This document shows positions 1-7,979 of a stretch of DNA of 10,298 bases, piece by piece. The first letter of the stretch is position 1, and the number at the start of each line of letters is the position of its first letter. The notes below the pieces were generated by a model. It saw only the letters and a program-made list of their open reading frames with translations. It did not search any database and was not told the origin of the DNA. Source of the stretch: Methanomethylovorans sp. Lineage in GTDB: Archaea; Halobacteriota; Methanosarcinia; Methanosarcinales; Methanosarcinaceae. Where the stretch lies: assembly GCA_020854785.1 (NCBI GenBank), contig JAHFZE010000126.1, positions 1 to 10,298 on the forward strand, in the 5' to 3' direction. The position numbers and the translations under genes were made by a program.

Positions 1-348
1 CAATCTCTGCATTGTCGGGAAAGCTTCCAGATCCTTGAAAGTACATGTCATCATGGAAGCATTATTCTCTGGCCAATATCCGTTAAAAGCTACATACAGG
101 TCAGAAAGGCCAAGTTCCCTGGCAAAAGCTTCACTTTTATATGTCACCGTCTTGCCGATACCTTCACTGATAATACCTTCCACAGGAAGCCAATCATAGA
201 ATTTCCAGATCCCGGGCATGTTCCTGGGGATCAGCTGTGATAGCCCATAAAAAGTGCGTAGAAGTGCATCATGTCCTTTACTGCATATCAAAGACATTGG
301 ATCTTGCATCTCCCCGCAGGTTGGACATCTTACAGAATATTTATGCAT
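1..348 (-). CDS. Cysteate synthase-like PLP enzyme (N-terminal part, runs off the left edge)
   Basis: The window holds about the first 116 codons; the gene continues past base 1. The N-terminus has a zinc-ribbon-like pattern, RCPTCGE followed by ICSKGHDALLRT, then PGIWKFYDWLPVEG, FNGYWPEN and TCTFKDLEA. The Lys of TFKD (bases 34-36) is the expected PLP Schiff-base lysine of the threonine synthase fold. The GYWPE and WLPV segments fit cysteate synthase better than ordinary threonine synthase as I remember these families. Cysteate synthase makes L-cysteate from phosphoserine and sulfite for coenzyme M synthesis in Methanosarcinales and relatives. I chose the ATG at 348 because the family usually starts a few residues before the first Cys; an in-frame ATG at 369 is possible and has a distant AAGGA upstream. 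It follows the HExxH gene by 131 bases and has its own TATA candidate. The alternative reading is a threonine synthase paralogue. Confidence 0.75.
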   Translation of the reverse strand, partial: MHKYSVRCPTCGEMQDPMSLICSKGHDALLRTFYGLSQLIPRNMPGIWKFYDWLPVEGIISEGIGKTVTYKSEAFARELGLSDLYVAFNGYWPENNASMMTCTFKDLEAFPTMQRL

Positions 349-464
349 AAGGCCAACTTGGCAATGCATGATAAATATGTTTCCTTGTATAGAAGTTTTT
401 TTGCCTTAGTAGGACAATTAATGTTTAGATAATGACCTGAATAGGATGTTAACGCTGAAATCAA

Positions 465-474
465 GTATTTATAG
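465..474 (-). promoter_or_regulatory. TATA-box candidate for the cysteate synthase-like gene
   Basis: Read on the minus strand this is CTATAAATAC, a good archaeal TATA element, placed just after the stop codon of the upstream HExxH gene. Transcription would be expected to start near base 440, giving a leader of about 70-95 nt. No T-rich terminator was seen between the two genes on this strand, so readthrough from the upstream operon is also possible. Confidence 0.4.
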
Positions 475-479
475 CAAGC

Positions 480-1793
480 TCAGCAGAGGCTCAGGATCCT
501 GGCGCGTAAATATTTTACAGTATCCTCATGATCTGCCATGAGCGGATATGAATTCCATTTATGCAGGAACGTTGCACAGAGCTGCATACAACTATTATCG
601 AATCCTTTTTGGTCTTTTCCCTTCAATGCTACTGCAAGATTATTATAAAAGAGCTTGAAATCATTCTTGTCTGCAACTGTTGAGTGCATTTCGGCAAGAG
701 CATTACTATTGTAGATGTGAGAATTGAACCTTTCGGATAAATAGGCCAGTGACTCATCCAGTATACTGAACAGGCTGAAGTATTCATTGAGTGCATAAAG
801 GTTCTCTTGCATCGCAGACATCTCTGGCAGATCTATGAGCAATGCCTGAAGAGCATCCATGGATGCATCCTTTATGGCTTCCTGAAGCTCACGGTCCTTT
901 CCCAAAAAGGACAACGATCTTTCATCTTCATTAAGAGGAGAAAGCACCACATCAATTAGTTCCAAGTATAAAGATGCCAGTTCCTCTTCCTGCATATAGT
1001 TCCCTCGCAGGAAATACCAGTTAGTGATCACAGGTAAGAAGTATCGTTCATGGTTCAGGAAATGTGTGAACTCATGCTGTGCATAGGAACAGAGATCTTC
1101 CCAGCTATCCCTGCCCACAAGCACAAGCCTGATGCTCTTATGTGAATCATAATATAGTCCATCTGCAGGACAAAGTTTGTCAAAATCATCAGCTATGTGT
1201 GACCTGAAGGAATCAAATCTTTGAAGTCCTTCAAGCAATCTCATCTCATCGTCCGTGCATCTGCCGGCAAGTTTCTTCAGAATGAGATTTCCCATTAGAA
1301 GTGGTCTTAGTTCTCCAATGCTGGAAATATCCTGCTGCAACTGGAGGAGTTTTTCTTTGTGTACCACATTCTCATCTTCTGCAAGCCTCTGTACTTCAAG
1401 GTGGACCTGTAGCAGAAAATCTTCATTGGTCCATCTTCGATATTGTGCTAAAAGGTCCGACATCATATCATCCAGAAGCAAAGCCACTTCTGAATCAAGA
1501 ATACTGAAGGTTGCAGCCCTCTTGATCAACATAGGTCGCATCTTTTCGTCTTGAAGATGCAACTGTTTCCTGAAATCAAGTTCATTTCTTTGTACGAGCA
1601 TATACTCACGATACTCAGGAGCATAATATGTAAAGGGCGTAGCATTACAAAAAAAAGCAGCTGTTCTGTTAAGTGCCGAACCTATTGTGTGAACAGAATG
1701 CCGACACAAAGAAACCGTCTTCCGCTGTGCATCGGCCTTGGGAACATGAGCCGTTTTGCTGCCTGTCCCAAAGAGCCTCTGCAGCATATCCAC
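480..1793 (-). CDS. Unrecognised protein with HExxH motif (putative zinc metallopeptidase-like)
   Basis: A 437-residue protein that I do not recognise as a named family. The clearest feature is HEFTH at residues 240-244 (bases 1062-1076), an HExxH zinc-site pattern, followed 24-26 residues later by an EEE cluster (269-271) that could supply the third ligand as in gluzincins. The rest is mostly charged and helical, with Leu/Gln-rich segments around residues 120-175. No signal peptide or membrane segment is evident, so it is probably cytoplasmic. Start choice: the frame is open back to a TTG at 1841, but AAGGTGAT at 1801-1808 is a strong archaeal Shine-Dalgarno site and lies 7 nt before a GTG at 1793. 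An ATG at 1787 (residue 3) is the other candidate. It follows the TPR gene with a 57-base gap and is probably cotranscribed with it. A peptidase role is inferred from the motif alone; the HExxH could be structural or inactive. Confidence 0.8.
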   Translation of the reverse strand: MDMLQRLFGTGSKTAHVPKADAQRKTVSLCRHSVHTIGSALNRTAAFFCNATPFTYYAPEYREYMLVQRNELDFRKQLHLQDEKMRPMLIKRAATFSILDSEVALLLDDMMSDLLAQYRRWTNEDFLLQVHLEVQRLAEDENVVHKEKLLQLQQDISSIGELRPLLMGNLILKKLAGRCTDDEMRLLEGLQRFDSFRSHIADDFDKLCPADGLYYDSHKSIRLVLVGRDSWEDLCSYAQHEFTHFLNHERYFLPVITNWYFLRGNYMQEEELASLYLELIDVVLSPLNEDERSLSFLGKDRELQEAIKDASMDALQALLIDLPEMSAMQENLYALNEYFSLFSILDESLAYLSERFNSHIYNSNALAEMHSTVADKNDFKLFYNNLAVALKGKDQKGFDNSCMQLCATFLHKWNSYPLMADHEDTVKYLRARILSLC

Positions 1794-1850
1794 CCGGATT
1801 ATCACCTTCCATGCTGAAATGGATGACCAGTAGTGAATCAAATATAAACT

Positions 1851-2561
1851 TCAATTCTTAGTATTCTTTTTTTCCATTGTTTTGTTGAATGCTTCCCTAC
1901 CAGATATCTCTCCCATGGTGTAGAACATCTGCACCTCAGCTCCGAAATTGCCGATGATATCTTCCATGCGCCTGAAACTCTCTTTTATTTTTTCCGGGGC
2001 CATTCCATGGTCACCGGATGCATCTGTTTTAAAATATGCGGCTACTATACCATCTATCATACCTTTCGGATGCCAGTCCTGTGGAGTTTTGGGAAGCCTG
2101 ACTGTGGATTCCTGATACAGAGCAAGTGCGTCATTTGATCGCCCTTCTCCAAAAAGACATAGGAGCATGCCCGATATTGCCTGAAGGTCCGACGGGTTGT
2201 CTTCTCTGAGTTTGCGGTAGATCATAGCAGCATCTGTGAAGTTTCCATTTATAGCAAGTATCATGGCCTTGGCATGCAGTGCCTGAGGATCGGCCGGAGA
2301 GTTCTTCAGAACCTTGTCCAGATATTTGAGTGCTGCCTCATTCCTGCCCACAAGTTCCAGGATCATGCCCATTTGCATTGATCTTACCTTCTCATCATCT
2401 ATCTGCAACAGTACAGCTTCAGCAAAACCTATGCCTCTTTCAGTGAGGCCTTGCTCATGGTACGCGGCAACCACGTGCACCATCCTTTCCAGAGAAGGTT
2501 CCTTCTTGAATTCTTCCTTCAGGCTTTCAACGTTACCAAAAATACCATGCTTTTCATCCAT
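1851..2561 (-). CDS. TPR-repeat protein
   Basis: A 236-residue protein built mainly of tetratricopeptide-like helical pairs at about residues 24-56, 57-90, 91-124 and 125-158. Examples of the pattern are GRNEAALKYLDKVLKNSPADPQALHAKA and GNFTDAAMIYRKLREDNPSDLQAISG (each cut from a longer run). TPR domains are protein-protein docking scaffolds, and no catalytic motif is visible. The C-terminal 75 residues (from about 160) do not fit the TPR pattern and look like a separate helical tail. The ATG at 2561 is preceded by GGTGG 8-9 nt upstream. It lies 47 bases after the HAD gene and 57 before the HExxH gene, suggesting a three-gene operon in which it may act as the adaptor; that role is inference from position. 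Confidence 0.85.
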   Translation of the reverse strand: MDEKHGIFGNVESLKEEFKKEPSLERMVHVVAAYHEQGLTERGIGFAEAVLLQIDDEKVRSMQMGMILELVGRNEAALKYLDKVLKNSPADPQALHAKAMILAINGNFTDAAMIYRKLREDNPSDLQAISGMLLCLFGEGRSNDALALYQESTVRLPKTPQDWHPKGMIDGIVAAYFKTDASGDHGMAPEKIKESFRRMEDIIGNFGAEVQMFYTMGEISGREAFNKTMEKKNTKN

Positions 2562-2608
2562 AAAGTATCCACCATTAATACATGTGCATGATAAAAACTA
2601 AAACCTTT

Positions 2609-3262
2609 CTAATTAACTGATGAGATAAATTTATGCAGATATGCATACAAAGCCGGGTGGTCAGGTAAAACAAGGTCAGCAGCGCTCAGTCTGGAAGGAA
2701 GTACATATGTAGGCACTCCCACACAGAAAAGCCCTGCCTTTTTGGCAGATTCCACACCCATAGGTGCGTTCTCCACTACCATGCATTCGCTTTTTCCCAT
2801 ACAAAGCAATTCCACTGCTTTAAGATATGGATCAGGAAAGGGTTTGCCATAGTGGACATCTTCACCGCATACAATAATATCGAAAACATCTGGAAAGAAG
2901 TCATCTATTATACCTTTTACTGTATATCTGTCAGAGCCTGTGACCACTGCAAGGGAAAAATGCTGTTTGAGGTCTCTGAGACATTCGAACATACCATCAA
3001 AAGGAGTAATAGACGCGTTGGCACTGAAGAATTCCACTTTTTTGCGCTTTATTTCCTCATATAAATGGGGCTGGACCTCTTTACCGGCTTTTTCAAAAAG
3101 CCACTGTATACCAAGTATGTGGTTCGCACCTTCTATCTCATAGATATCTTCCCTGGATACCTTAGCACCTATTTCTCTTGAAACCGCTATCCAGGCGTCG
3201 GCATGGGAAGGCATGGAGTCCACCAGCACCCCATCCATATCAAATATAATGGACCTGAGCAT
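2609..3262 (-). CDS. HAD-superfamily phosphatase (beta-phosphoglucomutase-like)
   Basis: A 217-residue protein with all four HAD motifs. Motif I is FDMDGVLVDS, with the nucleophile D8 and acid/base D10. Motif II is VVTGS (106-110), motif III is the Lys of YGKPFPDP (K140), and motif IV is VVENAPMGVESAKKAG (162-177). The ENAPMG form of motif IV is a common variant in the beta-phosphoglucomutase/phosphatase subfamily. The helical cap lies between motifs I and II (about 15-90). The substrate cannot be read from the sequence; a small phosphorylated metabolite is likely. The frame is open to a TTG at 3310 and an ATG at 3307, but the ATG at 3262 begins right at the HAD core and fits the TATA element near 3322. 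The stop is TAG. It is probably the first gene of the HAD-TPR-HExxH unit, divergent from the ATPase/VWA pair. Confidence 0.9.
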   Translation of the reverse strand: MLRSIIFDMDGVLVDSMPSHADAWIAVSREIGAKVSREDIYEIEGANHILGIQWLFEKAGKEVQPHLYEEIKRKKVEFFSANASITPFDGMFECLRDLKQHFSLAVVTGSDRYTVKGIIDDFFPDVFDIIVCGEDVHYGKPFPDPYLKAVELLCMGKSECMVVENAPMGVESAKKAGLFCVGVPTYVLPSRLSAADLVLPDHPALYAYLHKFISSVN

Positions 3263-3316
3263 GATGACAGAACCGGCTTCAACACGGATAAAGCTTGTGT
3301 CTGGCATCAATACCAG

Positions 3317-3328
3317 TAATTATAAACC
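3317..3328. promoter_or_regulatory. Shared two-sided TATA element between divergent operons
   Basis: The stretch TAATTATAAACC gives TTATAAAC on the plus strand and GTTTATAATTA on the minus strand. Taking archaeal starts about 25 nt from the TATA centre, transcription would begin near 3348 for the ATPase gene (leader about 32 nt) and near 3297 for the HAD gene (leader about 35 nt). Both leaders are reasonable, and this is the only strong TATA-like element in the roughly 117-base gap. Confidence 0.45.
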
Positions 3329-3379
3329 ATAATCCTACATTCATTAGTATAACAACGAATCAAATATAGGATTGTTACT

Positions 3380-4210
3380 ATGCTTACAAAATGTGGTCTA
3401 TCAGAGGAATTGCCTGTTGAGGAGTATCTCATTGAGAAGGAGCCATATTATGTACCGGTGGGAAATGAAGTAGAGATCTTCATGTCAGCCTACAGGAACA
3501 AACTGCCTGTGAATCTTAAAGGACCCACAGGTTGCGGGAAGACCCGTTTCATGGAATTCATGGCCTATAAGCTTAAGCGCCCCCTGATAACCGTGGCCTG
3601 TCACGAGGATCTGACAGCTACTGATCTTGTGGGGAGGTTCCTGATAAAAGGAGAGTCCGTAGAGTGGAGCGATGGTCCTCTTACAAAAGCTGTTAAGCAC
3701 GGTGCCATCTGTTATCTTGACGAGGTAGTGGAAGCCCGTAAGGATACGATAGTTGTCATCCACCCCCTCACCGATGACCGGCGTATCATGCCTATAGATA
3801 AGCTGGGGATCATACTCAAGGCTCCTTCTGAGTTCATGTTAAGCATCTCCTATAATCCCGGCTATCAGAGCGTTGTAAAAGACCTCAAGCAAAGCACACG
3901 CCAGAGATTCGTAGCTATAGATTTCGACTATCCTCCAACGGAACTTGAAATGAAGATAGTTGCCCATGAAAGCAAGGTAGATGAGGATATGTCCCGCTAT
4001 CTCGTGGATATCGGCCACAGGATCAGGAACTTCAAGCAGCATGGCCTAGAAGAAGGTGTAAGTACCCGTCTGCTCATCTATGCTGGGAAGCTCATAAAGG
4101 ACGGCATCGAACCAAAGGAAGCATGCCGTATAGCTATGGTCAGACCTATCACCGATAACACTGACCTGCAAAAGAGCATCGATGAGATCATATCCACTAT
4201 TATGGAGTGA
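3380..4210 (+). CDS. MoxR-type AAA+ ATPase, NorQ/CbbQ family
   Basis: A 276-residue AAA+ ATPase. Walker A is GPTGCGKT (48-55), Walker B is [10 protein letters not shown] (around 110-119, D114 E115), the sensor 1 Asn lies in SISYNP (N159), arginine-finger candidates are in STRQRF (172-177), and a sensor 2-like STRLLIYAG follows (228-236). The pattern [13 protein letters not shown] and the short C-terminal lid match NorQ/CbbQ members of the MoxR clade. Such ATPases form hexamers and work with a VWA partner to remodel or load metal into target enzymes (nitric-oxide reductase for NorQ, Rubisco for CbbQ). The target here is unknown. The ATG at 3380 has AGGA at 3368-3371. Its stop codon overlaps the Shine-Dalgarno site of the following VWA gene, so the two are translationally close and certainly one operon. 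The name norQ would imply a substrate that is not shown, so none is given. Confidence 0.93.
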   Translation: MLTKCGLSEELPVEEYLIEKEPYYVPVGNEVEIFMSAYRNKLPVNLKGPTGCGKTRFMEFMAYKLKRPLITVACHEDLTATDLVGRFLIKGESVEWSDGPLTKAVKHGAICYLDEVVEARKDTIVVIHPLTDDRRIMPIDKLGIILKAPSEFMLSISYNPGYQSVVKDLKQSTRQRFVAIDFDYPPTELEMKIVAHESKVDEDMSRYLVDIGHRIRNFKQHGLEEGVSTRLLIYAGKLIKDGIEPKEACRIAMVRPITDNTDLQKSIDEIISTIME

Positions 4211-4214
4211 ATTA

Positions 4215-7200
4215 ATGGAAAAAACAGAAACAGAGGAAAAAGCATTATCTTCCAGGGAAGCATGGGCCGACATGATAAGGTCTCATTTTCCCGGTCTGTA
4301 TCCTGATGATCTGTACTCTGCAGTGGAACATCTTAAGGGGATGTCTGCTCAGGATCTGAGGTTCGTATTGACTTCGGGAAAAATTGTATCAGGCAAAGGC
4401 AAAAGGGTTATTTTATCCTATCTGAGAGCCGCACCTCAAGTGTACCGATCGATCTCTAAGAACGAACTTAGAGAATGGCTCATACTTGCACAAAAAGCAT
4501 CGGTTATGAGCGTTTCTTGTATAGAAGGTTTCTTCGATGCATCTGACCTTATCATTGAAACGGATGGCCTTCCTCTTCTGCACAGATGGACCGAACTGGG
4601 ATTATCCATAGCTTCCCGGGACAAAGGACTTGCCATATCCTATTTTACCAATACTGCCAAAGTTGTGATATCAAGACCCTTTGAGCAGTTTGAAGAACTA
4701 GTATCCATTGGAAGCAATTTCTCAGACTCGAATATTAGGGTTTCTGAAGCTTATTTCAAACATCTGGCAGACCTTTTGTCTCTGCTGTCCAATGAGGAAT
4801 TCCATACGTTTGTATATATGATCGAAAACCTCAGGGAAAAGGACTGGAGAACCGCAGTGGAGATCATAAACAATTCCAAGGAGACCTTCATTGCCATCGA
4901 GCCTCATCGAAGGCATCTGGCGCTGATTCCACTGAATACCATTCTCAGGTTCGGTGCGCCTATTACCCTAGCACTGTTCAACCGCTCACCCCTTGCCATG
5001 GCCAACCTAGGTGACAGCGACCTTAAAAAATGGTTCTCTGTTACAGAGAACATAGCTGAGCTCAATGCAGATATGGCTATATCTTTTGTGAATAGAAGCC
5101 CGAAGATCCTTGGTTCCACGGACATTGACGAAGTAAAGGAATGGGCAAATAGAGGCATAGTTCTTGTTTCCAGGGACAGGCTGGCCGCAAAAGCATTCAT
5201 GGAGTACAGTTTCAAGGGTCTGGAAGATCATCTACAGACCACGGACCGTGAGAACAGAGCATTCATACTGGATGTAGGTTCTGAGCTTGCCCTGGTGAAT
5301 CCGGAATGCGTGGAGAATTTCTTTAAATATGCTCCTGATGTGCTGCATATCTTTACTCATCAAAATTTCAAGGAATGGCTGACGATCGGAAAAGAGATAG
5401 CAAAGCAAAGTTCCAACCTTGGCGCGGGTTATTGCAGACATTCGGCAGTTGCCTTTAAAGTGATACCTCCTGCTTACCACGGAGAAATGTTTGCCACAGC
5501 TCGCATGTTGCTGGAAGTGGACTGGTTGCTTGCTGGTGTTTTCTTTGAGAGCCTGCCGGAAGTCGTGGAACGGATAGACCCTGCAGAGATAAGGAAATGG
5601 GCAGGTACTGGCCTGAAGGTATACGAAAAAGACAAAAAGATAGCAGTGGATTACTTCGCTTTTTCTCCTACCCTGCTGGCAGATCTGGATGTAAGGGAAC
5701 TCGAAGAATGGGCTCTCAAAGGTATAAGCGTTTTTGAGGAAAGTCCTATAAGAGGCAGGCCATATTTTTCCCTCAAGTCTAAAAGTTCTACGGACACCAT
5801 AGAAGAACTCAAGGGCGGTGTTGCCCTCAAAAAGGTGGCGAATATACTCAAGTACTATGCATTGGGTCTTTCAGGCGTGGACTTCAGCATCCGGTCAAAG
5901 CATGTCCTGCCGTTGGCCAAAGGTCTTGATTTCCTGAATCCCATAATTGCAGGCAATGTTATCTATCTGGAACCCAAGATCAAAAAATATGTTGATTTTG
6001 AGGACAACTTCAATATATATAAGCTGAGCGTGATGCATGAAGTGGGACATGTACAGTTCAGCACTACTGAAATATCCATTCAGGAAGCATCCTCTATACT
6101 GAAAAAAATGGGATTTGAATTTAGCAGCTCTGTGGAAACAGTGAATATAGCAAGCCTTTTTTCTGCGTTCCAAGATCAACGTCTGGCTATTGATCTGATG
6201 GGCATCATAGAGGATGCAAGAATAGAATACATGATATTTGCTTCCTACAGAGGACTAAGGGAGAATTTCAGACATACAAGGACACAGCTTTTGCAGGCAA
6301 GACCTATTCCCCAGTCCGAGCTGGAAAGGTTCATGGAAGCGCTGATGTGGCTTTCTACGGACAATGAACCTTCTTTTTGGATGGAAGAAAATATGAGGCA
6401 GAGCATAAACATTTGCAGGGATAAGCTTCATAAGGTACTTCATCCAAACTCCTCTACTTTGGATTCAATGGAAGTGGCATTTGAGATATATAATTTGCTT
6501 AAGGAGATCTTTGGCCCGCTGAACGATATGCAATATACCTCAATTAAAAATCTTGAATACAGAGGTGTGGGCATTTCTGCTTTGACCGAGGAAGAACCTG
6601 CTTCTACTGACCCGTACGAGCATATGCTTGCAAGGTTCGTGCCACAATGTGAGGAAAGCAGAGAAGAGGAGAAAAAGGAAGAAAGATCTGACGGGATGTT
6701 CCAGGAACAAAGTTATGCTATTCCAGATAACTGGAATGTGCGCGGGAGTTACAGGTACGATGAATGGGACACTGTGATCAATGACTACAAATCCGGATGG
6801 TGTGTGGTAAAAGAAATAGAGCCTTCGGGTGACTCGGGAGAATACTTTGAAGACTCCATAAAGAGATATCGTAATGAAATAGCACTCATTCGACGCATAT
6901 TCAGCACAATGAAACCTGAGTCGTTCCACAAGTTAAAAGGACAGACGGATGGCACCGAGATCGATATAGATGCGTTCATAGAAGCCCTCATGCAGAAAAG
7001 ATGTGGTGCATACCAGGATGATCGTTTTTATGTGCGATGGGATAAAAGAGAAAGAGATGTAGCCACTCTTTTCCTTGTAGATGTCAGTGCCTCGACCTCC
7101 AAAAAACTGGACACCGGCAGCCAGAGTATAATAGATGTGGAAAAAGATTCTTTGATAATAATGAGCCAGGCGCTGGAAAGTATTGGAGATAAATACGCGA

Positions 7201-7649
7201 TCTACGCTTTTTCCGGACATACCCGCAATGATGTGGAATACTACATAATAAAGGAGTTCAATGAAGAACTTAGCGATAATGTGGCTAACAGGATCAGTCT
7301 CCTGGAACCGGTAGCCAATACCCGTCTTGGGCCTGTGATCAGACATTCCATTGCAAAGTTGGAACAGGTGCAGGCAAGTACGAAGATGATAGTGCTCCTC
7401 TCAGATGGAGAGCCCTATGATACCTGTCATGGAGAAGGGGCATATGAAGGACGCCTGGCAGAAGAAGATACAAGGGTAGCCATCCAGGAAGGCAATGCAA
7501 GGAACATACATTTCTTTTGTATAACAGTTGATAAAGATCCTGGGAACTATCTTGACATCATTTTCTCGAATGTGGGTTACACAATAATCGATGATGCGCA
7601 GGTGCTTCCGGCAAGACTTCCTGCCTTGTATAAGAGACTTACGACATGA
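4215..7649 (+). CDS. Long NorD/CbbO-like protein: helical repeats, HExxH site, VWA domain
   Basis: A 1144-residue partner of the upstream AAA+ ATPase. Layout: N-terminal helical segment (1-80), then twelve repeats of about 37 residues (84-525) anchored on a Trp/Phe. A zincin-like core follows with HEVGH (608-612) and, 54 residues on, IIEDARIEY (E666/D667 a plausible third ligand). An acidic, charged linker spans about 792-830. The C-terminal VWA domain (about 947-1110) has a MIDAS DVSAS (956-960), T1036 and SDGEP (D1064). The VWA and the EDARIE segment are typical of NorD/CbbO/CobT relatives, which dock on the ATPase ring and bind the target through the MIDAS metal. It is longer than the NorD and CbbO proteins I know of. 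The frame is open from 4182, but the ATG at 4215 has GGAGTGA (4204-4210) at the right distance and starts just after the ATPase stop, so I chose it. No membrane segment or signal peptide is seen. Confidence 0.93.
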   Translation: MEKTETEEKALSSREAWADMIRSHFPGLYPDDLYSAVEHLKGMSAQDLRFVLTSGKIVSGKGKRVILSYLRAAPQVYRSISKNELREWLILAQKASVMSVSCIEGFFDASDLIIETDGLPLLHRWTELGLSIASRDKGLAISYFTNTAKVVISRPFEQFEELVSIGSNFSDSNIRVSEAYFKHLADLLSLLSNEEFHTFVYMIENLREKDWRTAVEIINNSKETFIAIEPHRRHLALIPLNTILRFGAPITLALFNRSPLAMANLGDSDLKKWFSVTENIAELNADMAISFVNRSPKILGSTDIDEVKEWANRGIVLVSRDRLAAKAFMEYSFKGLEDHLQTTDRENRAFILDVGSELALVNPECVENFFKYAPDVLHIFTHQNFKEWLTIGKEIAKQSSNLGAGYCRHSAVAFKVIPPAYHGEMFATARMLLEVDWLLAGVFFESLPEVVERIDPAEIRKWAGTGLKVYEKDKKIAVDYFAFSPTLLADLDVRELEEWALKGISVFEESPIRGRPYFSLKSKSSTDTIEELKGGVALKKVANILKYYALGLSGVDFSIRSKHVLPLAKGLDFLNPIIAGNVIYLEPKIKKYVDFEDNFNIYKLSVMHEVGHVQFSTTEISIQEASSILKKMGFEFSSSVETVNIASLFSAFQDQRLAIDLMGIIEDARIEYMIFASYRGLRENFRHTRTQLLQARPIPQSELERFMEALMWLSTDNEPSFWMEENMRQSINICRDKLHKVLHPNSSTLDSMEVAFEIYNLLKEIFGPLNDMQYTSIKNLEYRGVGISALTEEEPASTDPYEHMLARFVPQCEESREEEKKEERSDGMFQEQSYAIPDNWNVRGSYRYDEWDTVINDYKSGWCVVKEIEPSGDSGEYFEDSIKRYRNEIALIRRIFSTMKPESFHKLKGQTDGTEIDIDAFIEALMQKRCGAYQDDRFYVRWDKRERDVATLFLVDVSASTSKKLDTGSQSIIDVEKDSLIIMSQALESIGDKYAIYAFSGHTRNDVEYYIIKEFNEELSDNVANRISLLEPVANTRLGPVIRHSIAKLEQVQASTKMIVLLSDGEPYDTCHGEGAYEGRLAEEDTRVAIQEGNARNIHFFCITVDKDPGNYLDIIFSNVGYTIIDDAQVLPARLPALYKRLTT
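4464..5789 (+). repeat. Twelve degenerate ~37-residue helical repeats inside the VWA protein
   Basis: Anchor residues W88, W125, F159, F199, L235, W273, W310, F350, W388, F426, W462 and W499 are spaced 34-40 residues apart. A recurring pattern can be read as (E/K)W-x2-x-G-x2-(L/V)-x6-10-A-x2-(Y/F)F-x2-SP-x2-L-x2-L. The best copies are those at W310, W462 and W499. The repeats are protein-level only and the DNA copies have diverged. They would form an alpha-solenoid, a surface usually used to grip partner proteins. Confidence 0.7.
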
Positions 7650-7674
7650 GCATGAAATGCTACTGCATCATCAT

Positions 7675-7693
7675 CTTTTTTAGAAATAAAAAG
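7675..7693. terminator. Convergent oligo-T termination zone
   Basis: On the plus strand a run of six T (7676-7681) lies 26 bases after the VWA gene stop, preceded by a weak 5-bp hairpin (AGCAT-GAA-ATGCT at 7649-7661). On the minus strand TTTTTATTT (7692-7684) lies 8 bases after the stop of the convergent 92-codon ORF. Archaeal RNA polymerase terminates at such T tracts without needing a strong hairpin. Confidence 0.5.
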
Positions 7694-7700
7694 CAACATC

Positions 7701-7979
7701 TCAGGTGAGTCTTTCTGTACACACATCCCTTTGAATGTATGCGCGATCTTCTGAACTCTCTTTTTCCATTAGCTGGACCAGATAAATTACATTATCGTAT
7801 GCTTTGGAAGCTTCCTGTAAACTAAAAGTTGCTGCAAAGGTGTGCAACAGTTTAAGAGTATCAAGGAGTTCCGAGGATTCTATGAGAACCATTGAACTAT
7901 CACCATTAGCATTGAGATTGTGAGAATATACTGCTTCTGCTGTATTATAGAGACCTAAGGAAGCAGGAGGATAGACCAT
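7701..7979 (-). CDS. Small hypothetical protein, 92 aa (or 63 aa from an internal start)
   Basis: Not recognised. Residues 30-80 read as amphipathic helices (SSELLDTLKLLHTFAATFSL and similar) and look like a real soluble protein; the first 29 residues look less ordered. Two starts compete. The ATG at 7979 follows AGGAGGAT, but with only 2 nt spacing and inside a perfect hairpin. The ATG at 7892 has GGTGAT (7904-7899) at an ideal 6 nt and would give a 63-residue protein. An in-frame TAA just before 7979 excludes a longer form. A good minus-strand TATA element lies at 8046-8056. It converges on the VWA gene and is probably monocistronic. It has no motif that suggests a function, and a spurious ORF cannot be excluded. 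Confidence 0.5.
   Translation of the reverse strand: MVYPPASLGLYNTAEAVYSHNLNANGDSSMVLIESSELLDTLKLLHTFAATFSLQEASKAYDNVIYLVQLMEKESSEDRAYIQRDVCTERLT

Noticed and set aside
2609..2611. TAG stop of the HAD gene as a pyrrolysine codon
   Set aside because: The HAD fold is complete before it, and the extension would run into the start of the TPR gene with no conserved sequence.
3263..3310. Longer HAD start at TTG 3310 or ATG 3307
   Set aside because: The extra 15-16 residues precede the usual start of the HAD core, and both codons lie upstream of the transcription start expected from the TATA element.
6540..6929. Minus-strand 129-codon frame inside the VWA gene
   Set aside because: It lies wholly opposite a gene with strong domain evidence, has no ribosome-binding site, and its Phe/Tyr/His-rich make-up is that of an antisense shadow.
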